Positions 1 to 8,893 of a stretch of DNA of 23,841 nt are shown piece by piece. Under the pieces are notes generated by a model that had not been told where the DNA came from, did no database searches, and saw only the letters and a program-made list of their open reading frames with translations. Made by a program: the position numbers and the translations under genes. Origin of the DNA: Anaerolineales bacterium (lineage in GTDB: Bacteria; Chloroflexota; Anaerolineae; 4572-78; J111); NCBI GenBank assembly GCA_012032575.1, contig JAAUSP010000043.1:1-23841 (forward strand). Direction: 5' to 3'. Positions within the stretch are counted from its first letter, which is position 1. Every line of letters begins with the position of its first letter.

Positions 1-1381
1 CGCGCAGCGAACTGATCTGCCGGGCGGCCAGCAGTTGCATCAACACGTTGCCGGCGGCAGTCGCTTCAACCGGGCCGGCCACCACCGGGCGACCGGTGGC
101 GTTGGCCGCAAACTGGTTAAGCAGGCGATTCTGCGACCCCCCACCAACGATATGCACGGTTGTCACCGCCCGGCCGGTCAATTCCTCGGTTTTTTCAATC
201 ACCCAGCGATATTTGAAGGCCAGGCTTTCCAGGGCGCAGCGGATAAAGCCGCCTTTGCTGTCGGGCGAGGTCTGGCCGGTGCGGAGGCAAAAGTCGCGGA
301 TACGGGCCGGCATGTCGCCCGGCGCAAAAAATGAGGCGTCGTCCGGCTCAATCAGAGTGGCAAAAGGCGTAGACTGGGCGGCCAGTTCGGTCAGCTCGGC
401 GTAGGAATGTTCCTGGCCCTGTTGCGCCCAGGTGCGGCGACATTCCTGCACCAGCCACAGGCCCATCACATTTTTCAACAGGCGGATGGTATTTTCCACC
501 CCGCCTTCATTGGTGAAGTTGTAGGCCAAGCTTTGCGGGGTAATCACCGGGCTGGCAGTCTCCACCCCCACCAGCGACCACGTGCCGGAACTGATGTAGG
601 CAAAACTGTTTTCAGCCTCCTCGGCCACCGGCACCGCTGCGACCGCGCTGGCCGTATCGTGCGAGCCGGGGGCGATGACCGAAATCGTCCGGCTGACCCC
701 GACTTCGTCGGCCACGTTGGGTAATAACTGGCCCAACTCGGTGCCGGGCTGGACAATGGCCGGGAAGATATGGGTGGGCAGCCCCAGCTTTTCTATCAGC
801 GGGTAAGCCCAGACGCCCCGGCGGGGGTCGAAACATTGGCTGGTGGTGGCGTCGGTGTATTCGCAGGCCCGCCGGCCGGTCAGCCAGTAATTGAACAGGT
901 CGGGCATCATCAGCAGGCTTGAGGCCACTTCGAGCTTGGGTGATTTGTGCAGCGACATGGACAGCAGTTGGTACAACGAATTAAGCTGCAAAAACTGGAT
1001 GCCGGTCTGCTCAAAAATCTCCTCGCGTGGGACCCTTTCAAACGCTTTTTCCACCATCCCATCGTTGCGGCTGTCACGGTAGTGGTGTGGGTTGCCGATG
1101 AGATGCCCGGCCCGGTCGAGCAGGGCAAAGTCAACTCCCCAGGTATCCAGACCCAGGGAAGTCACCCCGCCGTCACTGCCGGCGCAGGCTTTGGCTAACC
1201 CGTGCTTTATTTCGGTGTACAGGCTCAACACATTCCAATACATGCCGGTTGGCAAACGGACCGGCCCATTGGGAAAGCGATGGGCTTCCTCCAGCGACAA
1301 TTTAGCTCCATCAAAGCGGGCCAGTACCGCCCGGCCGCTCTCCGCTCCCAGGTCAAAGGCAATAAAATTAGTTGTGGTCAT
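1..1381 (-). CDS. rhaB: Rhamnulokinase (FGGY family), C-terminus cut by window edge
   Basis: ATP-dependent kinase expected to phosphorylate L-rhamnulose (possibly also L-fuculose) at C1 in the cytoplasm. I translated it by hand from the ATG at 1379-1381; 460 codons are open to the window edge, close to the usual family length of about 480. It begins MTTTNFIAFDLGAESGRAVL, the N-terminal FGGY phosphate-binding segment. It carries GLDTWGVDF near residue 77, the catalytic-Asp motif GSHDTASAV (D242), the rhamnulokinase hallmark SSGTWSLVG near 264-272, and the ADP-binding IVGGGSQNRLLNQ near the end. An AAAGGA ribosome site lies about 8 bases before the start. It follows fucI by 67 bases, a gap filled by a repeat hairpin. 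The pairing with a fucose-type isomerase leaves the physiological ketose uncertain. The family call is firm. Confidence 0.92.
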   Translation of the reverse strand, partial: MTTTNFIAFDLGAESGRAVLARFDGAKLSLEEAHRFPNGPVRLPTGMYWNVLSLYTEIKHGLAKACAGSDGGVTSLGLDTWGVDFALLDRAGHLIGNPHHYRDSRNDGMVEKAFERVPREEIFEQTGIQFLQLNSLYQLLSMSLHKSPKLEVASSLLMMPDLFNYWLTGRRACEYTDATTSQCFDPRRGVWAYPLIEKLGLPTHIFPAIVQPGTELGQLLPNVADEVGVSRTISVIAPGSHDTASAVAAVPVAEEAENSFAYISSGTWSLVGVETASPVITPQSLAYNFTNEGGVENTIRLLKNVMGLWLVQECRRTWAQQGQEHSYAELTELAAQSTPFATLIEPDDASFFAPGDMPARIRDFCLRTGQTSPDSKGGFIRCALESLAFKYRWVIEKTEELTGRAVTTVHIVGGGSQNRLLNQFAANATGRPVVAGPVEATAAGNVLMQLLAARQISSLR

Positions 1382-1396
1382 AATAATATCCTTTCA

Positions 1397-1448
1397 GGTA
1401 GACGGTAGATGGAGAATCTTCCCCCGTCTACCGTCTACCGTCTACTGT

Positions 1449-1452
<4 letters not shown>
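1397..1452. repeat. Heptamer repeat array forming a hairpin between fucI and rhaB
   Basis: Positions 1425-1452 are four head-to-tail heptamers (CGTCTAC three times, then TGTCTAC). Positions 1397-1409 carry the inverse arm GGTAGACGGTAGA, which pairs perfectly over 13 bp with 1427-1439. The fucI stop codon TAG (1449-1451) lies inside the array, and the rhaB ribosome site begins just beyond the other arm. The same GTAGAC(G/A) unit recurs at 20290-20317. Resembles short tandemly repeated repetitive (STRR) sequences; a role in mRNA stability or termination is only inference. Confidence 0.8.
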
Positions 1453-3266
<1,814 letters not shown>

Positions 3267-3292
3267 GAATTTTCTCCTTGTAGGGTAAAATG

Positions 3293-3313
3293 TCCGAGGC
3301 TGAAGCCGTCGGA
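3293..3313. repeat. REP-type hairpin, copy 1 (inverted relative to copies 2 and 3)
   Basis: TCCGA pairs with TCGGA around an inner GGCT/AGCC stem with one bulged base, all just upstream of the fucI ribosome site. It is followed by GCGAAGCCC and then a small perfect hairpin, AGCCCT-AA-AGGGCT. Read on the other strand it matches the GCTTCGCCCTTT-plus-hairpin pattern beside the transposase (copies 2 and 3), with compensatory changes in the stem. Confidence 0.75.
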
Positions 3314-3342
3314 CTGAAAGAGCGAAGCCCTAAAGGGCTGTT

Positions 3343-3858
3343 TTATCCTATTATTTGAATTGCATTTCCACTCCAATCCCTCATAAACTCTCCTCGTGAA
3401 ACCTCTCGTTGATAGCGGCTTCGGCCAGCTCTCGTTTTGTATGAGGGATCCAAAAAAATCACTTTTCTACCTGTTACTTCTATTAAAACTACCCAGTGCC
3501 CTTCTTTACCGCCAAGCTCAGAATTCATTCCAAACTCAACCATGATAGGACCATGTTTTATCCTTTCTTGCAGGCTCGGATAATCGAACCAGGCTCGAAA
3601 ACGCAAACCCGCTCTGGCAAAATATGCTTGCTCATCTTCAGCATATGCTCCTGCCACAAAATCATCACCATCATACCCTTTCTGGCTCGGCGGATCATTA
3701 ACTCGTAACTCATTACACAAATCTAAAAATTGGGGGATACTATCAGGGTGACAGTGATATTTCAGAAGCATCATTGTACTGGCTACACCACAGCCAATCT
3801 TTTGTACTTCTAGAGGTAGGTCATCATCTCTTTGACTTACAAATTCGACTTCTAACAT
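3343..3858 (-). CDS. C39-like (papain-fold) cysteine peptidase-like protein
   Basis: A 171-aa protein that looks like a stand-alone peptidase C39-type fold. The probable triad is Cys23 in KIGCGVAS, His121 in EGHWVVLIEV and Asp137 in IFLDPS, the order and spacing seen in C39 and related domains. There is no signal peptide, membrane segment or ABC-transporter domain, unlike bacteriocin-processing C39 proteins, so it probably acts in the cytoplasm. The start is the ATG at 3858, with an AAGGAG site 9 bases upstream; a TTG two codons earlier is too close to that site. It is clearly more AT-rich than the sugar genes and lies between two REP-type hairpins next to a transposase, suggesting acquisition. 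Function and substrate are unknown. An inactive bacteriocin-immunity or toxin-like role is possible. Confidence 0.72.
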   Translation of the reverse strand: MLEVEFVSQRDDDLPLEVQKIGCGVASTMMLLKYHCHPDSIPQFLDLCNELRVNDPPSQKGYDGDDFVAGAYAEDEQAYFARAGLRFRAWFDYPSLQERIKHGPIMVEFGMNSELGGKEGHWVVLIEVTGRKVIFLDPSYKTRAGRSRYQREVSRGEFMRDWSGNAIQIIG

Positions 3859-3961
3859 TATCAATTTCTCCTTTAGCCGATGCAGAGCTTAAGTCGAAAC
3901 AAGTGCCGGGTTGAACTGCTGCGTTCAGAGAACAAAACCTTTAAGCTAAATCTAGCTCGAA

Positions 3962-3999
3962 GAGCTTCGCCCTTTCAGCGCGATGGCTTTAGCCTCGCG
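3962..3999. repeat. REP-type hairpin, copy 2, downstream of the transposase
   Basis: A conserved lead, GAGCTTCGCCCTTTCAG, is followed by a stem at 3979-3999: CGCGA pairs with TCGCG, then a bulged T, then GGCT-TT-AGCC. The transposase stop codon (TAA, 3989-3991) lies in the hairpin loop. Homology to copy 3 extends about 40 bases further upstream (AGAGAACAAA, AAGCTAAAT). Confidence 0.8.
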
Positions 4000-4411
4000 A
4001 TTCCTCTGACTCAACCCTCTCCAAAAACGGAATAATTGTTCCTGTTAGATGATGTTGTCGTTGGTTCTTTACGTATTTCACGACCATGTTAAGTTGTTTG
4101 CCACCAAATGACACAACCCCATATTCTGCTTGCCAACTGAAATGGTAAGGTAAAGATAATTGATGGTTTATCCAATGCGAACTTTTACCTTTTACCTGCC
4201 CAATATAATCAGCCAAAGCAATTCGTGGTGGTACAGAAGCAACCAGATGAAGATGATCTTCAATCCCACCAACGGCATAAACAAATGCGCCTAACTCTTT
4301 CCCTTTGGCGACAATAACATTATGCAGAGATAACTCAAAATTATTTTCAATAAGAGGTTCTCGATTTTTAGTTCCCCAAACCATATGATAAAAAAGACGA
4401 AAGTAGGGCAT
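3989..4411 (-). CDS. Y1 (HUH) transposase, IS200/REP-associated (RAYT-like)
   Basis: A 140-aa single-strand DNA transposase of the Y1 superfamily (IS200/IS605 TnpA and REP-associated tyrosine transposases). It nicks and rejoins DNA through a 5'-phosphotyrosine link. It shows the HUH motif H53-L-H55 in IEDHLHLVAS and the candidate nucleophile Tyr113 in VVKYVKNQRQHH, and it begins with the family-typical PYFRLFYHMVWGTKNREPL. Length fits IS200-type TnpA (130-155 aa). Flanking hairpins of one family (3962-3999 and 4582-4604) make it more like a domesticated RAYT than a free insertion sequence. No TnpB is present. Its AT-rich composition matches the neighbouring peptidase gene. There is no clear ribosome site. 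Confidence 0.88.
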   Translation of the reverse strand: MPYFRLFYHMVWGTKNREPLIENNFELSLHNVIVAKGKELGAFVYAVGGIEDHLHLVASVPPRIALADYIGQVKGKSSHWINHQLSLPYHFSWQAEYGVVSFGGKQLNMVVKYVKNQRQHHLTGTIIPFLERVESEESRG

Positions 4412-4421
4412 AAGTTACTTC

Positions 4422-4478
4422 TTAATAAAGCTCGTGGGGCTTCACCCTCAAGGAGCAAAACCCACAGAATTTTATTAA
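4422..4478. repeat. Inverted repeat directly upstream of the transposase
   Basis: TTAATAAA (4422-4429) pairs perfectly with TTTATTAA (4471-4478). Inside, GTGGG (4434-4438) pairs with CCCAC (4461-4465). The loop resembles a decayed form of the GCTTCGCCCTTT lead of the REP hairpins. It could be a transposase end structure or could limit translation of the transposase message. Confidence 0.5.
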
Positions 4479-4564
4479 CAGGCTCAAATTTGGGCCAAAG
4501 GAACATGAGGTTAAAGCCGCCACTGTGAGAGAACAAAGCTCTCCAAGCTAAATTTCAGCTCGTC

Positions 4565-4604
4565 AGAGCTTCGCCCTTTTAGGCCGACGGCTTCAGCCTC
4601 GGCC
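4565..4604. repeat. REP-type hairpin, copy 3, upstream of the transposase
   Basis: The lead GAGCTTCGCCCTTTTAG is followed by a hairpin at 4582-4604: GGCCGA pairs with TCGGCC, with a bulged C and the inner stem GGCT-TC-AGCC. It has the same orientation as copy 2 across the transposase gene. Stem bases differ from copies 1 and 2 but pairing is kept. Confidence 0.8.
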
Positions 4605-4606
4605 AC

Positions 4607-4754
4607 CTAGCAGCCTGTCGGAGAGAACGATTTTGCCTATAAAAACAGTTTACTTACCCTTGTCATAAGGCCATTTTTCGGGTAAATTGCCCTATTTTGA
4701 TCTCCAAAATCCTCATAAACAAGGCAACAAATTTTCTCTCCGACAGGCTGCTAG
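4607..4754. mobile_element. MITE-like element with 21-bp perfect inverted ends
   Basis: Positions 4607-4627 and 4734-4754 are exact reverse complements (21 bp). Each outer end is CTAG, a likely 4-bp palindromic target duplication, leaving 17-bp true ends that read CAGCCTGTCGGAGAGAA inward. The roughly 106-base interior is AT-rich and non-coding, with partial inverted similarity continuing inward (TTGCCT on both sides). No transposase is inside, so it would have to be mobilised in trans. A CTAG duplication would fit the YTAR target taste of some IS5-type elements, but the parent family is not established. Confidence 0.78.
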
Positions 4755-4784
4755 TACAGTTAGGTGGTTGCAAACAGTATCACT

Positions 4785-5804
4785 TCAAGCGCCTACCTCA
4801 ATCATCACTTTAGTAAATTTACCGGGAGCGGTATCCCAATCGTGGAAAGCGTTGGCGGTTTCGGCGAAGGGATAAATTTTTGAGACCAATTCCATAAACG
4901 GAAATTCCCGTTTTTCCACCATTTTGATGACCGCCGGAAAAACGTGCAGGGCATTTCGCGCCCCCATAATGTCCAACTCTTTGCGCACAAAGTGGCTGGT
5001 ATCATAGCCGACCTCTTTTTTGGCATAGCCGATGTAAACCACTCGCCCGGCAAAGGCCACGGCCTCCACCGCCTGGCGGAAAGTTTCCGGCAGACCGACT
5101 GCCTCGACCGCCACGTTGACCCCGTCACTGTTAGTCAACTCCTGAACAGCGGTCAGCACATCCTGCTGGGCTGAATTGATGGTGTATTGCGCCCCAAATT
5201 TCCGCACCATCGCCAGTTTGGTATCGTCAACATCTACGGCGATGACGGTGGCGCCTTTTCGCGCCGCCGCTGCAATCACACCGATGCCGACCGCGCCGCA
5301 GCCAAACACCAGCACCGTATCCACCTCGCTGATCCGGCCACGATTGGCAGCGTGGTAGCCAACGCTCAAGGGTTCCACCAGGGCCAACTCCTGGAGCGAG
5401 AGGGTAGCATGAGCAAAAACTTTGCTGTAATGGATAGCCACCTGCCGGGTCAATGCGCCATCCCGCTGGACTCCTAACGTCTGGTTGAACTGGCAGCAGT
5501 TGTACCGGCCTATCCGGCAGGCCGGACAGACCCCGCAGTGGGTGTAGGGTGAGAGCATCACCCGGTCGCCTTCTTGCAGCGACGCAGGCACGTGCGCCCC
5601 TTTCGCCACGATCACCCCGCCAATCTCATGGCCGGGAATACGCGGATATTTGACCAGCGGCATCAAGCCGCGATAGGTGTTGAGATCGCTGCCACACAGG
5701 CCGATGTAATGGATTTCGACCAGGACATCTTCAGTCCCCATCTGAGGTGGGGGGATATCGACCACTTCTACTTTTCTGGGCGTGAAAAAAGAGACAGCTT
5801 CCAT
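4785..5804 (-). CDS. Zinc-dependent MDR alcohol/polyol dehydrogenase
   Basis: NAD(P)-dependent dehydrogenase of the medium-chain family (sorbitol/threonine dehydrogenase branch), 339 aa, the usual family length. Catalytic zinc ligands are visible as C37 in GLCGSD, H59-E60 in IPGHEIGG and E144 in LVEPLSVGYHA. The structural zinc site is complete: C90, C93, C96 and C104. The Rossmann fingerprint FGCGAVGIG begins at residue 167. The gene starts 2 bases after the aldo-keto reductase stop, with a GGAG-like site inside that gene, so the two are translationally linked. In this operon it probably oxidises a sugar, sugar acid or polyol hydroxyl from a deoxyhexose; L-galactonate, L-fuconate-derived acids and sugar-alcohol phosphates all fit. 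It is the last gene before the accessory island. Confidence 0.9.
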   Translation of the reverse strand: MEAVSFFTPRKVEVVDIPPPQMGTEDVLVEIHYIGLCGSDLNTYRGLMPLVKYPRIPGHEIGGVIVAKGAHVPASLQEGDRVMLSPYTHCGVCPACRIGRYNCCQFNQTLGVQRDGALTRQVAIHYSKVFAHATLSLQELALVEPLSVGYHAANRGRISEVDTVLVFGCGAVGIGVIAAAARKGATVIAVDVDDTKLAMVRKFGAQYTINSAQQDVLTAVQELTNSDGVNVAVEAVGLPETFRQAVEAVAFAGRVVYIGYAKKEVGYDTSHFVRKELDIMGARNALHVFPAVIKMVEKREFPFMELVSKIYPFAETANAFHDWDTAPGKFTKVMIEVGA

Positions 5805-5806
5805 AG

Positions 5807-6787
5807 TTATGATTGTTTCTCCACCGCGCCGGGGTCATAATTTTCGGGGCGGCCTTCCTGCCAGACCGTATTGGCCACCGGTTTAATCAGGGCCAGCACC
5901 TCGGCCAGCAGGTGAGGGTCCGGCGAAACGCCCACCGACTTGAGATTCTGGTCAACGTGCTTCACTTTGCTCATTCCGACCAGCGTGGTGGCTACCACCG
6001 CATGCTGCAAAACAAACTGCATGGCCAGGTCGGCAATATCTACACCTCGGCTGCGGCAAAGGGCGGCGACATGCTGCCCTACTTCGAGCACCCGGCGGGG
6101 GGGCGGATGCCATTCCGGTGCGCCCTTTTCGCTGAGCACCCGCATGTGCAGCGGCGAACCATTAATCAGGCCGATGCCTTTGGCGTGGGCCACCGGAGTC
6201 AGTACCTCATCCATCGAGGTATCCATCAGGTTATAACGGCAGTACGAAAGAATAGTATCAATCGGGACCGCCTCAGCCACTTCTTTGAGCGGATAAACGG
6301 GATAGCCAGTGATGCCGACAAAACGGACCTTCCCCGCCTGCTTCAGTTGCTCCATGGCCGGCAGGGTTTCGTCAATGATCTGTTCGCGGCGGGCAAACTC
6401 GATATCGTGGACCTGGAGAATATCCAGATAATCTGTTTTCAGACGGGTCAGGCTTTCTTCCACCGAACGCACAATCCGGCCGGCGGAAAAATCGAAGCCC
6501 GTCGCCAGGTCTTTATCATAGCGGCCAGCCTTGGTGGCCAGAATCACTTTATCGCGGTAGCCAAGCAGCGCTTCGCCCAGCCGGGTTTCGGCCAGGGTGC
6601 GTCCATAATAAGGAGCCACATCAAAATAGTTGATGCCTTGCTCAATGGCGTAGTGTACCGCTTGAATGCCCTCGGCCGGGTCAATTACGCCAAATTCCTG
6701 GCCCAGCGGCGAAGCGCCAAAGCCCAGAATGGAGACCTGCAGACCCGTTTTACCGAGGGGACGATAGATCATCTCTGACATATTCAT
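5807..6787 (-). CDS. Aldo-keto reductase, L-fucose/L-galactose dehydrogenase-like
   Basis: A 326-aa (beta/alpha)8 NAD(P)-dependent oxidoreductase. The catalytic tetrad is visible: D56 and Y61 in YFDVAPYYG, K86 in ILATKAG and H127 in DILQVHDIE. The N-terminal PLGKTGLQVSILGFGASPLG and the VAPYYGRTLAETRLGEAL block are typical of the L-galactose/L-fucose dehydrogenase branch, which oxidises the anomeric carbon to a lactone. The ATG overlaps the stop of the DUF4432 gene by one base (TAATG), so it is translationally coupled. With the phosphotriesterase-family hydrolase two genes upstream it would make a dehydrogenase-lactonase pair. Exact sugar and cofactor cannot be read from sequence. Confidence 0.9.
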   Translation of the reverse strand: MNMSEMIYRPLGKTGLQVSILGFGASPLGQEFGVIDPAEGIQAVHYAIEQGINYFDVAPYYGRTLAETRLGEALLGYRDKVILATKAGRYDKDLATGFDFSAGRIVRSVEESLTRLKTDYLDILQVHDIEFARREQIIDETLPAMEQLKQAGKVRFVGITGYPVYPLKEVAEAVPIDTILSYCRYNLMDTSMDEVLTPVAHAKGIGLINGSPLHMRVLSEKGAPEWHPPPRRVLEVGQHVAALCRSRGVDIADLAMQFVLQHAVVATTLVGMSKVKHVDQNLKSVGVSPDPHLLAEVLALIKPVANTVWQEGRPENYDPGAVEKQS

Positions 6788-7886
6788 TATCCTTCTGCGG
6801 AGGCGACCATCTGACCGATTTTTTCTGCCAGTGCTGTTGTTTCATCCGGCGTCAAAGCACCCACTTCCAAATCGAAATGGAATTCGCCGCCCGGCGGCAA
6901 TATCTGGACATTGCCCTTGGCTTTCTCGGCGCTGTAGCCTTCCGGCTCGGCGGTAGCGGGCAGGATGATGCCCAGGCAATCCTGGTCGGCGGTGCGGCTG
7001 ATCCAGCGGACGCCGTGGCCCAGTTCAGCCGGGCGATGGCTGATAAAATCGGCCGCCCCGTCGGGGTGAAGCTGCATGCTGTAGGCCCAGCCAGCCTCGT
7101 CGGCCAGATAATCCACAAAAAGACCACTTCCGGGTCGTAACCCAGGCCGGGGCTGAGCACATTGTGTATTTCCGGTTGAGCTTCCAACTCCTGCAAAAAT
7201 TCGCGGTAGCCTGCCGGGGGATGAATATGGCCCGGAATGCTGCTGCGAACGCGCACGTGAGCCGGGTCGCAGGGGGCGCTGTAAACCAGTCGGCCATGAT
7301 CCACCGGGCGGAAGTTGACGTGGGCCAGGTACATCAATTCCATCGGCGAGCGTTTCAGGTTTTTGACCGTCAGCGAGATGGCGATTTTGCTGGAATTGGC
7401 ATAAAGTTTGACCACCGGGCTGGCGATATAATTATGATTGAAGGCGACCGTATGCTGATAGGTTCCGGTCAACCCCACATAGGAACCGCGCTCATCCTCA
7501 CCAATGAGCAACTGAGCGGTCTGATAAGCGGCGTTGGGCAGTTCGCCGTGCAGGGGATGAGTATCGGCGACGGTGGGGACGCCCATCGCGGTAGCTCCAC
7601 AGTGGATCAGGAAGCCGCCATAGGTATTCAGATAAACGCTGGTGGGGCAGGGTTGGTCAAACATGGATTTCATGGTCAGCGTCCGGCCATAAAAGCCAGC
7701 GTGCCAGATTTGCTGGCCCTGAAACGGCAGCAGCGTAATCTGGCCGACTTGATTGACGAGCCGCAGCCCGCAAACCCCGCTGTCATAAAGAAAAGTGGAA
7801 GCCGTCAAACCGGCAAACTCGGCCAGTTTTTTTTCGGTTTCGCGGAAGAAATAAGGTTGTAGATTGATGGTAGTTTCCCAGGTCAT
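6787..7886 (-). CDS. DUF4432 / aldose 1-epimerase-like protein, one frameshift
   Basis: Looks like the DUF4432 branch of the galactose-mutarotase fold: an N-terminal block TLTMKSMFDQPCP, then YGGFLIHCGATAMG, HPLHGELPNAAYQ, and ELMYLAHVNFRPVD about residues 180-200. The frame breaks at 7117-7121, where coding GTCTTTTTG has five T. One added T restores EVVFFVDYLADEAGWAYSMQ and a normal C-terminus ending at 6787, giving about 366 aa. The frame before the break otherwise runs on for about 85 nonsensical residues. It overlaps the upstream hydrolase by ATGA and the downstream reductase by TAATG, with a GAGGAATT ribosome site. The likely role is interconversion of sugar anomers before or after oxidation; members of the family are poorly characterised. 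The break is probably a sequencing error but could be real. Confidence 0.8.
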
Positions 7887-8847
7887 AATTCCTCAGATTT
7901 ATCCTCTTGTTTTTTAGCCGGCTTGTCTACTTTAGCCAGGCGTTCCGCCACATTGGGACCAATCAGCCGGTCAATCATGGCGTCGTCAATATTCTCAGCC
8001 CGCAAGCGGGGAATAATTTGATCGAGCAGGGCCACCAACCCAGGCTGTCCGCCAAAGTGCCGCCAGCGCGAACTGGAAGCCATGTCCAGACAGATAGCAA
8101 TACTTCGCCCCCAGCCCTGTCGGACCATTTCTTTCAGCAGCGGCCAGACGCCCTTCTCCGGTTTATAACTGGGGCGAATAAAAGTATCGTAGCCCAACAG
8201 CACCCCGGCCTGGGCCAGTTCCCGGTGCAGCCCGAAATCGGGGCGCTTGTCCATGTGGCAAAAATAGAGCTGCCGGCTCAACACACCCCGGTCCTCAAAA
8301 AGACGGGCAGCGCTTCGACATTCTGGCCTTCCTCGGTGTGGAACAGCAGCGGTGCGCCGGTTTGACGGGCTGCCTCGGCGGCGGCTTCCAGCAGCACCCG
8401 GTTCTGCTCTTTGAACGTGCCGTCGTAGCCAATTTTGATCGCCGTAGCCGGAACCGCCCCATCCGTTTCACGCATGCCGCCGTTGATTTCTTCGATAAAA
8501 TAAGCTGCGGCCTCTTCCTCGGCAGCGGACCAGAGCCAATAACCCGCAGGGTAATAACGCTGGAGATGGTAGCCGGTGACAGCCGTAATATAAAGCTGGC
8601 TGGTTTCGGCCAGCTTGACCAGCATCCGCGCATCGCGCCCGCAGCCGCCCGGCTGGCAATCAATAATGGTATCGCCACCCGCCGAGCGAAAATCCTTCAG
8701 TTCGGCCTCGATGAGATGGGGGTTGTCAAGAGCCAGATGGAATTCGGGCTTCACCCCCTTTGGCGGGCTGACCCAGACATGGCCATGTCCATCGGCCACT
8801 TTGATGTTTTCAATCGAAACTAATCCGGTGACGGTTTGTATTTGCAT
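7883..8847 (-). CDS. Phosphotriesterase-family (COG1735) hydrolase, probable sugar lactonase, one frameshift
   Basis: Binuclear-metal amidohydrolase of the phosphotriesterase-related family; some characterised COG1735 members hydrolyse sugar lactones or phosphorylated sugar lactones. Metal ligands appear in order: HGHVW near the N-terminus, Lys in AIKIGYDG, His in LLFHTEEG, His in LYFCHMDKRPDFG and Asp in CLDMASSSRW. The frame breaks at 8295-8299, again at GTCTTTTTG. One added T joins the halves as PVFFEDRGVLSRQL, giving about 321 aa, normal for the family. I start it at the ATG at 8847 because family members begin with a QTVxG-type block; an in-frame TTG 11 codons earlier is an alternative. 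It ends in an ATGA overlap with the DUF4432 gene. Lactone hydrolysis after the aldo-keto reductase is inference from context. Confidence 0.82.
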
Positions 8848-8893
8848 AATACATACAAGGAACTGAGGGAACTTATTCAATTCCCTTTTTCTC

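Noticed and set aside
4291..4536. An 81-codon minus-strand frame overlapping the transposase start
   Set aside because: It spans the inverted repeat and overlaps the transposase in another frame; no domain and no ribosome site.
5813..6778. A 321-codon plus-strand open frame
   Set aside because: It mirrors the aldo-keto reductase, which has the full catalytic tetrad; the plus-strand product shows no domain.
6852..7116. The C-terminal tail read straight through the DUF4432 break
   Set aside because: Arg/Pro/Ser-rich nonsense; the other frame gives family-like sequence after one added base.
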